Shown here: piece after piece, positions 19,246 through 28,435 of the stretch
Numbering within the stretch: position 1 is the stretch's first letter
Layout: each line of letters opens with the position of its first letter
DNA from: Urechidicola croceus
GTDB lineage: Bacteria; Bacteroidota; Bacteroidia; Flavobacteriales; Flavobacteriaceae
Assembly (NCBI RefSeq): GCF_001761325.1
Contig: NZ_CP017478.1
Span: 1 to 64,000, forward strand
Direction of reading: 5' to 3'
Length of the DNA: 64,000 bases
Translations under genes and position numbers: made by a program
Notes under the pieces: model-generated
Database searches by the model: none
What the model was told of the DNA's origin: nothing
Seen by the model: the letters and a program-made list of their open reading frames with translations, nothing else

Positions 19246-19761
19246 ATGATTTTAAGTGGTATTAGAGAGAAAAACCTTCGGAAATATATAGAAAGAGAAT
19301 TATCAAAAAAAGATGATTTTGAAAATCGATTTTCTGAAAGTAAAATAAACTCAATACTGATTTTATCAGATGAAAGTATTGGTCATAATGTTGATGAATT
19401 AATTTCCAATGTTTTGGGTTTAGAAATTTCAAAAGTGAAGTTGCTTATTTTTAAGGAAAATAAAGACAAGAATTTAGTCTCAGATATAGTTGTCTCTCAA
19501 AAAGATTTTGGTTTTTTTGGTAAACTTAAAAATGCAGAACATCAACAAATGGTTAGTTTGAAATACGATTTGTTGATTAACTACACAATTGATAATTATT
19601 ATTTTAATAGTATAGTAGCAAGTTCAGATGCAAAGTTTAAGGTTGGGTTTTTGAATAATGATGAGCGATTGTATGATTTTATGATATCGCTAAAGGATAA
19701 TAATATTTCTTCATTTAATAAAGAACTGAAAAAATATTTAAAGATTTTAAATAAAATATAA
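19246..19761 (+). CDS. DUF6913-like protein upstream of dapA
   Basis: About 171 residues from the ATG at 19246; the frame also offers a TTG at 19240. It opens [22 protein letters not shown], then alternates strands and helices ([59 protein letters not shown]). It belongs to a flavobacterial family of unknown function found just before dapA (DUF6913, from memory). The last base is shared with the dapA start codon (TAATG), so the two are translationally coupled. It has no signal peptide. Confidence 0.8.
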   Translation: MILSGIREKNLRKYIERELSKKDDFENRFSESKINSILILSDESIGHNVDELISNVLGLEISKVKLLIFKENKDKNLVSDIVVSQKDFGFFGKLKNAEHQQMVSLKYDLLINYTIDNYYFNSIVASSDAKFKVGFLNNDERLYDFMISLKDNNISSFNKELKKYLKILNKI

Positions 19762-20636
19762 TGCAAAAATTTTTAGGAACCGGAGTTGCCTTAGTCACAC
19801 CTTTTAATGCTGATAAATCTGTTGATTTTGAAGCATTAGAAAAATTAGTGAATTTTCAAATCGATAATGGAGTAAATTATTTAGTTGTTTTAGGGACAAC
19901 AGGTGAGCCTGCAACATTAACATCTTATGAGCAATCCAAAGTAATAGATAAGATTATTGCAGTAAATAACGGTCAATTACCTTTGGTGTTGGGTGTTGGA
20001 GGAAATAATACTTCTGCGGTAGTAGAAACTCTTAAAACAAAAGATTTATCTGGGTTTGATGCTATTTTATCTGTTTCACCTTACTATAACAAGCCAACGC
20101 AAGAGGGAATTTATCAGCATTTCAAAGCTATTTCAAAGGCAAGTCCATTACCAGTAATATTGTACAACGTTCCGGGTAGAACAGCCAAAAATATGGAGCC
20201 AGAAACCGTGATAAGATTAGCAAGAGATTTTGATAACATTATCGGCGTTAAAGAAGCTAGTGGTGATATGGTTCAATCAATGAGATTGATTCAAAATAAA
20301 CCTAAAGATTTTATGGTTATCTCTGGTGATGATATGATTGCTCTACCAATGACTTTAGGTGGGGGAGCTGGAGTAATAAGTGTGATTGGTCAAGCCTTAC
20401 CTAGTGATTTTTCAGAGATGATAAAATTAGGATTGTTAGGTAAATGTAATGATGCTTTTAGACTTCAATACAAAATCATGGATAGTATTGATTTAATTTT
20501 TGAAGAAGGAAATCCTGCAGGTATCAAGTCAATGTTAAATAAATTAGAAATTTGTGGTGTAGAAGTTCGATTGCCATTAGTAAAGGCAACAAAAGATTTA
20601 AGTGAGAGAATAGGAGATTTTATTGAGGAATATTAA
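19761..20636 (+). CDS. dapA: 4-hydroxy-tetrahydrodipicolinate synthase
   Basis: Condenses pyruvate with aspartate semialdehyde, the committed step to diaminopimelate and lysine. It is a TIM barrel of 291 residues with Schiff-base lysine K164 (GVKEASGD), the Tyr of LYNVPGRT, and the TTGEPATL pyruvate-binding loop. Length is normal. It overlaps the preceding DUF6913-like gene by one base and is the last gene of that unit. Confidence 0.97.
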   Translation: MQKFLGTGVALVTPFNADKSVDFEALEKLVNFQIDNGVNYLVVLGTTGEPATLTSYEQSKVIDKIIAVNNGQLPLVLGVGGNNTSAVVETLKTKDLSGFDAILSVSPYYNKPTQEGIYQHFKAISKASPLPVILYNVPGRTAKNMEPETVIRLARDFDNIIGVKEASGDMVQSMRLIQNKPKDFMVISGDDMIALPMTLGGGAGVISVIGQALPSDFSEMIKLGLLGKCNDAFRLQYKIMDSIDLIFEEGNPAGIKSMLNKLEICGVEVRLPLVKATKDLSERIGDFIEEY

Positions 20637-20763
20637 TATTTCGAAAAAAATCATAATTAACAAACAATTAAGACATTCAATCAACAAGAGTATGAAAATG
20701 CTCTTATTTTTGTATCTGAATAACGATGTGAAAAAATCGCTTTAATAATCCATAATAAATAAC

Positions 20764-20771
20764 TAATTTTG
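20764..20771 (+). promoter_or_regulatory. Bacteroidota -7 promoter element (TAATTTTG) of the bamD-rpoZ-coaBC operon
   Basis: TAATTTTG ends 4 bases before the ATG at 20776 and 13 before the ATG at 20785, implying a leaderless or nearly leaderless message. Confidence 0.58.
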
Positions 20772-20775
20772 CCGA

Positions 20776-21603
20776 ATGCAAAAAATGAAGAGAATAGGGT
20801 ATATATTTTTGATAGCAATTGCACTATCATCATGTAGTCAATATCAAAAAGTATTGAATAAGGGAACTGTAGAAGAACAATATAAAATGGCTACTGATAT
20901 GTATGATGCGCAGAAGTATGGAAAAGCCATTCAATTATTTGAAAAAATAACACCGAGTTATAGAGGTAAACCTCAAATGGAAAGAATTCAGTATATGGTG
21001 AGTGATGCATATTATCAAACAAAACAATACTCATTAGCTTCTTATTATTTTGATAGGTTCACTAAGAATTATCCAAAAAGTACTAAAAGGGAAGAAGCAG
21101 CATATTTATCTGCAATGAGTTATTATTTAGACTCTCCTGTTTTTAGTTTGGATCAAACATCAACCCATGAAGCTTTAACAGCCATGCAATCATTTATTGA
21201 TCAATATCCTGAATCAGAAAAAATTGCTGATGCAAATATTGCCATTAAAGAATTACGTCATAAATTAGAGAAAAAAGCATTTGAAACTGCTAAACAATAT
21301 TATCATATTGAAGATTATACAGCTTCAATAACATCTTTTGATAATTTAATTTCTGATTATTTGGGTACTTCTTTTCGTGAAGAAGCAATGTTTTATAAGT
21401 TAAAGGCTTCTTATGAATTAGGAATGAATAGTATTGCTATTAAAAAGGAAAAAAGATTAAAAGATGCTATAAAAGCATACGATAGACTAAAAAGAAATTA
21501 CCCTGCATCAGAATATATAAACGATGCAGATAAATTGTTAAAGGATTTAAATAACGAATTAGCGACATTTACAAATACTGTTGCAACTTCAGCAAATAAA
21601 TAA
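20776..21603 (+). CDS. bamD: Outer membrane protein assembly factor BamD
   Basis: Lipoprotein of the BAM complex that inserts beta-barrels into the outer membrane. It has 275 residues: signal peptide with lipobox LSSC (Cys about residue 18), then tetratricopeptide-like repeats (EEQYKMATDMYDAQKYGKAI, YYQTKQYSLASYYFDRF and later ones) typical of BamD/YfiO. The ATG at 20785 is an alternative start three codons in; with the promoter element so close it may be the real one. It is followed after 2 bases by rpoZ, then coaBC and a DUF4835 gene. Confidence 0.93.
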   Translation: MQKMKRIGYIFLIAIALSSCSQYQKVLNKGTVEEQYKMATDMYDAQKYGKAIQLFEKITPSYRGKPQMERIQYMVSDAYYQTKQYSLASYYFDRFTKNYPKSTKREEAAYLSAMSYYLDSPVFSLDQTSTHEALTAMQSFIDQYPESEKIADANIAIKELRHKLEKKAFETAKQYYHIEDYTASITSFDNLISDYLGTSFREEAMFYKLKASYELGMNSIAIKKEKRLKDAIKAYDRLKRNYPASEYINDADKLLKDLNNELATFTNTVATSANK

Positions 21604-21605
21604 AA

Positions 21606-21926
21606 ATGGACTATAAAAATTCAGAAGCACCGTTATCAACAATTACGTATAATAGAGAAAAAGTTGAAAACCCAACAGGAAATTTATACGAAGCTATTGT
21701 AATAATGGCAAAGAGAGCAACTCAAATCAATGGAGATTTGAAAAAAGAATTGATTGAAAAGTTAGATGAGTTTGCTACTCATAATGACAGTTTAGAAGAA
21801 GTTTTTGAAAACAAAGAACAAATTGAGGTTTCTAAGTTCTATGAGCGTTTACCAAAACCAACTGCAATTGCTGTTGAAGAATGGTTGGCTAACAAAACTT
21901 ACCATAGAACTCCAGACACAAAATAA
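21606..21926 (+). CDS. rpoZ: RNA polymerase omega subunit
   Basis: Small subunit (106 residues) that helps assemble RNA polymerase. It has the Bacteroidota form: PTGNLYEAIVIMAKRATQINGDLKKEL, where the R-A-xQI block contacts beta', and a longer C-terminal tail (KFYERLPKPTAIAVEEWLANKT) than the proteobacterial protein. It lies between bamD and coaBC with 2- and 3-base gaps, the usual order in flavobacteria. Confidence 0.93.
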   Translation: MDYKNSEAPLSTITYNREKVENPTGNLYEAIVIMAKRATQINGDLKKELIEKLDEFATHNDSLEEVFENKEQIEVSKFYERLPKPTAIAVEEWLANKTYHRTPDTK

Positions 21927-21929
21927 TAA

Positions 21930-23141
21930 ATGTCAGTTTTAAGCGGTAAAAATATTCTACTCGGTGTAACTGCTGGAATAGCTGCATATAAAACTGCACA
22001 TTTAGTTAGACTTTTTATTAAAGCAGGCGCTTATGTACGTGTAGTTATGACGCCTGCTTCTAAAGATTTTGTTACTCCGTTAACACTTTCTACTCTTTCC
22101 AAAAATCCTGTTCTTTCCACTTTTTATGATAAAGAAGATGAAAATGAATTATGGAACAATCATGTTGATTTAGGCCTATGGGCCGATTTAATGCTAATAG
22201 CTCCTGTTACTGCCAATACACTTTCAAAAATGGCTAATGGAACAAGTGATAATTTGCTATTAGCAACTTATCTATCGGCTAAATGTAAAGTGTATTTTGC
22301 ACCAGCAATGGATTTGGATATGTATAAACATCCATCTACAGACGAAAGTATTAGTAAGTTAGAAAGTTTTGGAAATATATGCATACCTGCAACTAGTGGG
22401 GAATTGGCAAGTGGATTAGTTGGTGAAGGTAGAATGGCTGAACCAGAGGATATTATTTCTTTTATTGAAGCCGATATTATTTCTAGACTACCACTTCGTG
22501 GAAAAAAAGTATTAATAACTGCTGGTCCAACATACGAAGCAATCGATCCTGTTCGTTTTATAGGTAACCACTCTTCAGGTAAAATGGGATTTGAATTAGC
22601 CAAAAGAGCAGCAAATCTTGGAGCAAAAGTAATTTTGATTACTGGAGTTTCAAATGAAAAAGTCAATCATTCACTAATTGAAAGAATTGATGTAGTAAGT
22701 GCTGATGATATGTATAATGCTGTTCATCAAAATTTTGACAATGTAGCTATAGCCATAGCTTCAGCAGCTGTTGCAGATTATAGACCTAAAGAAGTGTCAT
22801 CCGTAAAAATTAAAAAGAAAGATGATAGTTTAAATATAGAATTAGAAAAGACTAAGGATATATTAGCTTCAATGGGTAAATTAAAAAAGAACCAATTTTT
22901 GGTTGGTTTTGCCTTAGAAACAAATAATGAACTTGAGAATGCTAAAGGGAAATTAGCCAGAAAAAATTTAGATATGATTGTTTTAAATTCACTACAAGAC
23001 AAAGGAGCTGGGTTTAAAAAGTCAACAAATAAGATCACAATAATTGATAGTTCGGAAAATATTTCCGAATTTGGTCTAAAATCTAAGGTAGATGTTGCCA
23101 AAGATATTTTTAATGAAATACTTAATCGAATTCATGAATAA
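21930..23141 (+). CDS. coaBC: Bifunctional phosphopantothenoylcysteine decarboxylase / phosphopantothenate-cysteine ligase
   Basis: Carries out two steps of coenzyme A synthesis. It has 403 residues. The N-terminal CoaC flavoprotein half (about 1-185) has GKNILLGVTAGIAAYKT and the FMN/active-site region APAMDLDMYKHPS. The C-terminal CoaB half (about 188-400) starts with GKKVLITAGPTYEAIDPVRFIGNHSSGKMG and contains SAAVADYRP. It is cotranscribed with bamD and rpoZ, and its last 8 bases overlap the DUF4835 gene. Confidence 0.96.
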   Translation: MSVLSGKNILLGVTAGIAAYKTAHLVRLFIKAGAYVRVVMTPASKDFVTPLTLSTLSKNPVLSTFYDKEDENELWNNHVDLGLWADLMLIAPVTANTLSKMANGTSDNLLLATYLSAKCKVYFAPAMDLDMYKHPSTDESISKLESFGNICIPATSGELASGLVGEGRMAEPEDIISFIEADIISRLPLRGKKVLITAGPTYEAIDPVRFIGNHSSGKMGFELAKRAANLGAKVILITGVSNEKVNHSLIERIDVVSADDMYNAVHQNFDNVAIAIASAAVADYRPKEVSSVKIKKKDDSLNIELEKTKDILASMGKLKKNQFLVGFALETNNELENAKGKLARKNLDMIVLNSLQDKGAGFKKSTNKITIIDSSENISEFGLKSKVDVAKDIFNEILNRIHE

Positions 23142-24024
23142 ATTTGTCAAAATACTAGTAATATTTTTAGTTGCAATTCAAGCTAATGCTCAAGAGTTGA
23201 ATGCTACTGTAACTGTGAATTCAGACAAAGTTCCTGGTTCTAACAAACAAGTTTTTCAAACATTAGAACGATCAATTACTGAGTTTTTGAATCAGAAAAA
23301 GTGGACAAACAAAAATTTTAAATCCCAAGAAAAAATTCAGTGTAATTTCACATTGACGATTCTTGAGCAAGAAGGAAGTAACAACTTTACAGGTAATATT
23401 CAAGTTCAATCCTCAAGACCAGTTTATAATTCGTCATATTTAACTCCGATATTCAATTTTAAAGACAATGACTTTTCATTTCGATATACCGAATTTGAAA
23501 ACCTACAATACAATCCAAATAGCTTTGATTCTAACTTAGTATCGGTTATAACATTTTATACATATATGGTTTTGGGTATGGATGGTGATACATTTGCTAG
23601 AAATGGAGGAACTGAATATTATAATTCAGCAGAAAATGTTATGAATCAAGCACAGCAAAGTAGTTATATTGGTTGGAATCAAAATGACAATGGAGTGACT
23701 CGTTTTAGATTAATAACAGATATTCTTTCTGGTGCATTCAGTAATTTTAGAGTAGCAATGTATAATTATCATCTCTTAGGATTGGATATAATGCATAATG
23801 ATAAATTAGAGTCAAAAGAAAAAATTTCCAACTCGCTGAAATTATTGAAAACTATTTATGACCGTAGACCAAATGCGATTCTGGTTCGAGTTTTTATGGA
23901 TGCAAAGTCAGATGAGATAGTTAATATTTTTTCTGATGGTCCGCGCTTTGAAACTGATAAATTGAAGGATGATTTGATAAGAATGTCACCTACCAATATG
24001 TCAAAATGGAATTCAATAAACTAG
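23134..24024 (+). CDS. DUF4835 exported protein
   Basis: About 296 residues from the ATG at 23134, which puts the signal peptide (NKFVKILVIFLVAIQANAQ) at the N-terminus. A longer reading from 23092 would bury it. The mature part begins ELNATVTVNSDKVPGSNKQVFQTLER, characteristic of the DUF4835 family that sits between coaBC and recN in flavobacteria. The later YYNSAENVMNQAQQSSYIGWNQND also fits. Its placement after bamD suggests an envelope role, but none has been shown. It overlaps coaBC by 8 bases. Confidence 0.9.
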   Translation: MNKFVKILVIFLVAIQANAQELNATVTVNSDKVPGSNKQVFQTLERSITEFLNQKKWTNKNFKSQEKIQCNFTLTILEQEGSNNFTGNIQVQSSRPVYNSSYLTPIFNFKDNDFSFRYTEFENLQYNPNSFDSNLVSVITFYTYMVLGMDGDTFARNGGTEYYNSAENVMNQAQQSSYIGWNQNDNGVTRFRLITDILSGAFSNFRVAMYNYHLLGLDIMHNDKLESKEKISNSLKLLKTIYDRRPNAILVRVFMDAKSDEIVNIFSDGPRFETDKLKDDLIRMSPTNMSKWNSIN

Positions 24025-24050
24025 CGAAACGCTTTTAAAAAAATAGTAAT

Positions 24051-25703
24051 TTGCTAAGTACACTTTCTATAAAAAATTATGCTCTGATCGATCAATTGAA
24101 TGTCAAATTCAATGATGGTTTATCTATTATTACTGGTGAAACTGGTGCTGGAAAATCAATTCTTTTAGGTGCTTTAGGCTTAGTTTTGGGTAAACGTGCT
24201 GACGTTTCTTATTTAAAAGATACAACTCAAAAATGTATTGTTGAAGCCGAATTTAATATTCAGAATTACAGTTTAGAGTCTTTCTTTTCAGAAGAAGATT
24301 TAGATTTTGAACAACTTACAATTATTAGAAGAGAAATTTTACCAAGTGGAAAATCGCGAGCATTTATAAACGACACACCAACCACTTTATCGGTATTAAA
24401 TTCATTAAGTGAAAAATTAATCGATGTTCATTCTCAACACCAAACATTGGCTCTTTCTGATACCGCATATCAATTTAAGATAATTGATGCTTTGGCATCA
24501 AATGAGTCAAAAATAGCTTCTTACAAAAGAGGATTGGCTATATACAATCAACACAAAAAAGAGTTGGTTGAAATGTTGGATGTTCAACAAGAAGAAAAGC
24601 AACATTATGAATATAATTTATATTTATATAATGAATTAGAAACTGCTGGTTTGACTATTGGAGAGCAAGAGAAAATAGAGCAAGAATTAGAATTGCTAAA
24701 TAATGTTGAGGAAATAAAATTAAATTTAACTGAGGCTTTAGAAATTTCTGAAAATGAAGAAGTAGGAATCGCGAGTTTAATAAGTTTGTTTAAATCTAAG
24801 TTGAATAAAATTGCTGGTTATTCTGAAGTTTATAATTCACTTTCCGAAAGAGTTGAGAGTTTAGATATAGAGTTAAAGGATGTTATTCAGGAGATTGAAG
24901 ATGCAAATGAGAATGTAAGTTACAATCCTTCAGAAATTGAAAAATTAAATGATCGACTACAATTAATTTATGATTTATTAAAAAAGCATTCTGCAGCCAA
25001 TATTGATGAATTACTACAAGTTTACGAATCACTTTCTGAAAAAGTGTATCAAGTAGAAAATTCATCAAAAGTTATAACAGATAAGCGTCAAGATATAGAG
25101 AAGGTTTCAATAGAGTTAAATAAATTGGCTCTGTCAATTCATAAGAAAAGAGAAAAGGTAATACCCGTTTTTATAAAAAAAATGGAGTCAAACTTAAGTA
25201 ATCTTGGGATGGAGAACTCTCGTTTTCAATTAAATTTAACAAGATCAGATACATTTTTTACAAATGGAAAGGATGAATTAAAATTATTATTTTCAGCTAA
25301 CAAAGGTGGGAATTTTGGTGAATTAAAAAAGGTAGCATCTGGCGGAGAACTTTCAAGAATAATGCTAGCTGTTAAATCAATTTTATCAGAATACATAAAT
25401 TTACCTACAATTATTTTTGATGAAATTGACACAGGAGTTTCTGGAGAAATATCTAATAAAATGGGAGATATAATGTCTCAAATGAGTACAAATATGCAAG
25501 TCATAAGCATCACTCATTTACCACAAATTGCTGCGAAAGGAAAACAACATTATAAAGTTTATAAAGAAGAGATTTCAAATGTTATTTCAACACAATTAAA
25601 ATTATTATCATCTAGTGAACGTGTGAATGAAATTGCTGAGATGCTTGGTGGTAAAAATTTAACAGATTCTGCTTTGACACACGCTAAAGAGTTGTTGAAT
25701 TAA
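24051..25703 (+). CDS. recN: DNA repair protein RecN (TTG start)
   Basis: SMC-like ATPase for double-strand break repair, 550 residues. The Walker A GETGAGKS lies near residue 28 (after LSIKNYALIDQLNVKF), long coiled coils fill the centre (about 150-370), and the C-terminal ATPase half has SGGELSRIMLAVK and IIFDEIDTGVSGE. The first codon is TTG at 24051; it gives the canonical N-terminus MLSTLSIKNYALID and no ATG lies nearby. It follows the DUF4835 gene by 26 bases. Confidence 0.96.
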   Translation: MLSTLSIKNYALIDQLNVKFNDGLSIITGETGAGKSILLGALGLVLGKRADVSYLKDTTQKCIVEAEFNIQNYSLESFFSEEDLDFEQLTIIRREILPSGKSRAFINDTPTTLSVLNSLSEKLIDVHSQHQTLALSDTAYQFKIIDALASNESKIASYKRGLAIYNQHKKELVEMLDVQQEEKQHYEYNLYLYNELETAGLTIGEQEKIEQELELLNNVEEIKLNLTEALEISENEEVGIASLISLFKSKLNKIAGYSEVYNSLSERVESLDIELKDVIQEIEDANENVSYNPSEIEKLNDRLQLIYDLLKKHSAANIDELLQVYESLSEKVYQVENSSKVITDKRQDIEKVSIELNKLALSIHKKREKVIPVFIKKMESNLSNLGMENSRFQLNLTRSDTFFTNGKDELKLLFSANKGGNFGELKKVASGGELSRIMLAVKSILSEYINLPTIIFDEIDTGVSGEISNKMGDIMSQMSTNMQVISITHLPQIAAKGKQHYKVYKEEISNVISTQLKLLSSSERVNEIAEMLGGKNLTDSALTHAKELLN

Positions 25704-25708
25704 TTGAT

Positions 25709-25716
25709 TAACTTTG
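25709..25716 (+). promoter_or_regulatory. Bacteroidota -7 promoter element (TAACTTTG) before fabI
   Basis: TAACTTTG lies 45 bases upstream of the fabI start and just after the recN stop. Confidence 0.5.
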
Positions 25717-25761
25717 TATTCTAAAATAAAAAAATCAACTAAACTTAAAATATAGATAGTT

Positions 25762-26571
25762 ATGTATAACTTATTAAAAGGAAAAAAAGGAATTATTTTT
25801 GGAGCTTTAGATTCAAATTCAATTGCTTGGAAAGTTGCAGAACGCGCACATGAAGAAGGAGCAGAATTTGTATTAACCAATGCGCCAATTGCCATGAGAA
25901 TGGGAACGATTAATGAATTAGCTGAGAAAACAGGTTCTCAAATTATCCCTGCCGATGCTACTTCAATGGAAGATATAGAAAATTTAGTAGAAAAATCTAC
26001 AGAAATTTTAGGAGGAAAAATTGATTTTGTACTGCATTCAATTGGTATGTCTGTTAATGTACGAAAAGGAAAACACTATACTGATCCTAAATATGATTTC
26101 ACAACCAAAGGTTGGGATGTTTCAGCAGTTTCATTTCACAAAGTTATGAATGTGTTGTATAATAAAAATGCAATGAATGAATGGGGGTCAATTGTAGCAT
26201 TGACCTATATGGCAGCACAACGAGTATTCCCAGATTATAATGATATGGCTGATAATAAGGCGTATTTAGAATCAATTGCTCGTAGTTTTGGTTATTTCTT
26301 CGGAAGAGATCATAAAGTTAGAGTGAATACAATTTCTCAATCTCCAACAGCAACAACAGCAGGTCAAGGTGTAAAAGGATTTGATGGATTTATAAAATAT
26401 GCTGAAGAGATGTCACCACTTGGAAATGCTACTGCTCTTGAATGTGCCGACTATACAATTTCATTATTTTCCGATTTAACCAAGAAAGTTACTTTACAAA
26501 ATCTTTTCCATGATGGAGGATTCTCCAATATGGGAGTTAGTACCAAAATAATGGATCATTTTACAGAATAA
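25762..26571 (+). CDS. fabI: Enoyl-[acyl-carrier-protein] reductase (NADH), FabI type
   Basis: Last reductive step of each fatty-acid elongation cycle; the target of triclosan in other bacteria. It has 269 residues. The nucleotide-binding start is GKKGIIFGALDSNSIAWKVA, the modified SDR pattern of FabI. The active-site Tyr and Lys are seven residues apart in DYNDMADNK, and VNTISQSPTATTAG is the substrate loop. It is monocistronic, with a promoter element upstream and a hairpin downstream. Confidence 0.96.
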   Translation: MYNLLKGKKGIIFGALDSNSIAWKVAERAHEEGAEFVLTNAPIAMRMGTINELAEKTGSQIIPADATSMEDIENLVEKSTEILGGKIDFVLHSIGMSVNVRKGKHYTDPKYDFTTKGWDVSAVSFHKVMNVLYNKNAMNEWGSIVALTYMAAQRVFPDYNDMADNKAYLESIARSFGYFFGRDHKVRVNTISQSPTATTAGQGVKGFDGFIKYAEEMSPLGNATALECADYTISLFSDLTKKVTLQNLFHDGGFSNMGVSTKIMDHFTE

Positions 26572-26594
26572 AGTTTAAAAAATTAAATATTTAT

Positions 26595-26624
26595 AAAAAG
26601 TATGTTAAAAAGCATACTTTTTTT
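26595..26624 (+). terminator. Rho-independent terminator after fabI
   Basis: Stem AAAAAGTATG (26595-26604) with CATACTTTTT (26613-26622), then more T. Confidence 0.85.
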
Positions 26625-26691
26625 TGTTAAAATTGATTTTTTATTAAAAAAAGTGTAATTTAGATACGTTAACCTATTAAAATTATACTTT

Positions 26692-28350
26692 ATGAAAAAA
26701 TTATTACTTTTATTTTTAGTAACCCTATTTACTCTTTCAAATTCATATGCACAATGTGAATACTCTTTATTGATGGCCGATACTTATGGCGATGGATGGA
26801 ATGGTAATACAATTGATGTATTAGTTGATGGTTTAGTTGTATTAGATGATGTAACACTTGATAATGGCTATGATGGAAGCATCCCAATTCCTGTTGTCGA
26901 TGGACAAGAAATTACTACTGTTTGGAATGCAGGAGGAGAATATGGGTATGAAACATCTTATACTATCACCGACAATATAGGAACTTCGGTTGGCTCAGAA
27001 TCAGAAGCTGATATTTCAACAGCTATTGTTGTTGCTTGTCAAGCTATACCTGACCCTCCATCTAATATTTCATGTGCAACAGCTGATACAATAACTTGTG
27101 GTGAAACAATTAGCACAAATTCTTTAGGTTCAACAGCTACTTCAGAAGGTATTGGCTGTTTAATGGGTGAAAATGGTGTTTGGTATACCTTTTTAGGTAC
27201 CGGATTTGAAATGACATTAACAGTTGACGCATCATTTGATCATAGAATTGGTTTGGCTGAAGGTGAATGTGGCTCAGAACAAGTTAATATTGCTTGTGTT
27301 GATTCATCAATTGCTACTGAGACCTATACTTTTGAATCAACCCAAGACATGGTATACTATGTTTATATAGCTCATTATTCTTCAGCAGGAACTTCCACAG
27401 GTGATATAGATATTACATTAGATTGTGCTACATGTGTTATTCCAACAGCAACTTATACCATTGTTGATGATTGTGAAACAAGTGGAGGATTTTTAATTGA
27501 TGTTGATATTACTGATTTAGGTTCAGCAACATCTTTAGATGTTTTTGATGGCACTACTACAATTGAAATTACAGATACAGGTGTTGAGCAATTTGGACCT
27601 TATGCATTAGAGACTGAAGTTAATTTTACAATTACGAATAATCAAGATACAACTTGTGAAATACTAAGTCCAACATTGACTAAGATTGCATGTTCACCAA
27701 CCAATGATGATTGTAGCAATGCTAAATCATTTTTGTCTCTTCCATTTAGTGATACATTAGATGCTTCTGGGGCAACAAATAATGCTGGTTTTATAGCCGA
27801 ATGCGGTTTTGGAATGAATGATGGCGTGTGGTATACATTTACACCTATAAGTGATGGTGTAGTTGATATTGTAGTTGAGAATGTTGATGGTTGGGATCCA
27901 GAAGTAGCTGTGTATACTGGTTCTTGCGGAACATTTACATGTGTTGATAGTGTAGATGATGGTGGTGCAGATGTAAGTGAAACTATAAGTGGAATGGATG
28001 TAACTAATGGAGTTCAATATTGGATTAATATTGGTTATTACGGTGGGTCTACAGATAGTCAAGAAGGTTTATTTACTCTTAATGTTAGTGGAACAGGTTT
28101 AAGCGTAGAAGATAATATTATTGAAGGGTTCTCAATTTACCCGAATCCAGTAAATGATGTATTGCGTTTTGCTGCTCAAGATAATATTGATGAAATAAGT
28201 GTTTATAACTTATTGGGTCAAGAAGTGTTGAGAACTCAACCTAAGGTATTAAATACTCAAGTTGATATGACTAAATTACCTACAGGAATGTATGTGGTTA
28301 AAGTGAAAGTTGGACAGCAACTAGGTAGTTATCGAGTTGTAAAAGAATAA
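26692..28350 (+). CDS. Secreted T9SS substrate with type A sorting domain
   Basis: A 552-residue secreted protein of unknown role. The signal peptide (about 1-20, ending SYAQ) is followed by a DTYGDGWNG module, which is common in flavobacterial exoproteins. Two pre-peptidase-C-like beta domains come next (about 125-245 and 335-460, each with a GVWYTF strand). The C-terminal sorting domain (about 475-552) has FSIYPNPVNDVL, VYNLLGQEV and LPTGMYVVKV, the type IX secretion signal that is cleaved at the outer membrane. No catalytic site is seen, so adhesion or surface binding is likelier than enzymatic activity. Confidence 0.9.
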   Translation: MKKLLLLFLVTLFTLSNSYAQCEYSLLMADTYGDGWNGNTIDVLVDGLVVLDDVTLDNGYDGSIPIPVVDGQEITTVWNAGGEYGYETSYTITDNIGTSVGSESEADISTAIVVACQAIPDPPSNISCATADTITCGETISTNSLGSTATSEGIGCLMGENGVWYTFLGTGFEMTLTVDASFDHRIGLAEGECGSEQVNIACVDSSIATETYTFESTQDMVYYVYIAHYSSAGTSTGDIDITLDCATCVIPTATYTIVDDCETSGGFLIDVDITDLGSATSLDVFDGTTTIEITDTGVEQFGPYALETEVNFTITNNQDTTCEILSPTLTKIACSPTNDDCSNAKSFLSLPFSDTLDASGATNNAGFIAECGFGMNDGVWYTFTPISDGVVDIVVENVDGWDPEVAVYTGSCGTFTCVDSVDDGGADVSETISGMDVTNGVQYWINIGYYGGSTDSQEGLFTLNVSGTGLSVEDNIIEGFSIYPNPVNDVLRFAAQDNIDEISVYNLLGQEVLRTQPKVLNTQVDMTKLPTGMYVVKVKVGQQLGSYRVVKE

Positions 28351-28359
28351 ATAAAAATT
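28108..28359 (+). repeat. Near-identical T9SS sorting-domain repeat, copy 1
   Basis: This 252-bp segment encodes the sorting domain and stop of the first T9SS gene. It matches 29213-29464 with only seven base differences, while the upstream parts of the two genes are unrelated. Confidence 0.93.
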
Positions 28360-28378
28360 TAGATAATTTATACTTGTA

Positions 28379-28404
28379 AAGCGAGCAATTATTGCTCGCT
28401 TTTC
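28379..28404 (+). terminator. Rho-independent terminator after the first T9SS gene
   Basis: Stem GCGAGCAAT (28381-28389) with ATTGCTCGC (28391-28399), flanked by A and T runs. Confidence 0.85.
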
Positions 28405-28435
28405 TTATTTTTGATTAAACTTTAAATTACCTGCT

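Noticed and set aside
27757-28062. Antisense frame of about 100 codons inside the first T9SS gene
   Set aside because: A low-complexity Ile/Thr/Tyr-rich shadow of a repetitive sense sequence; no family resemblance.
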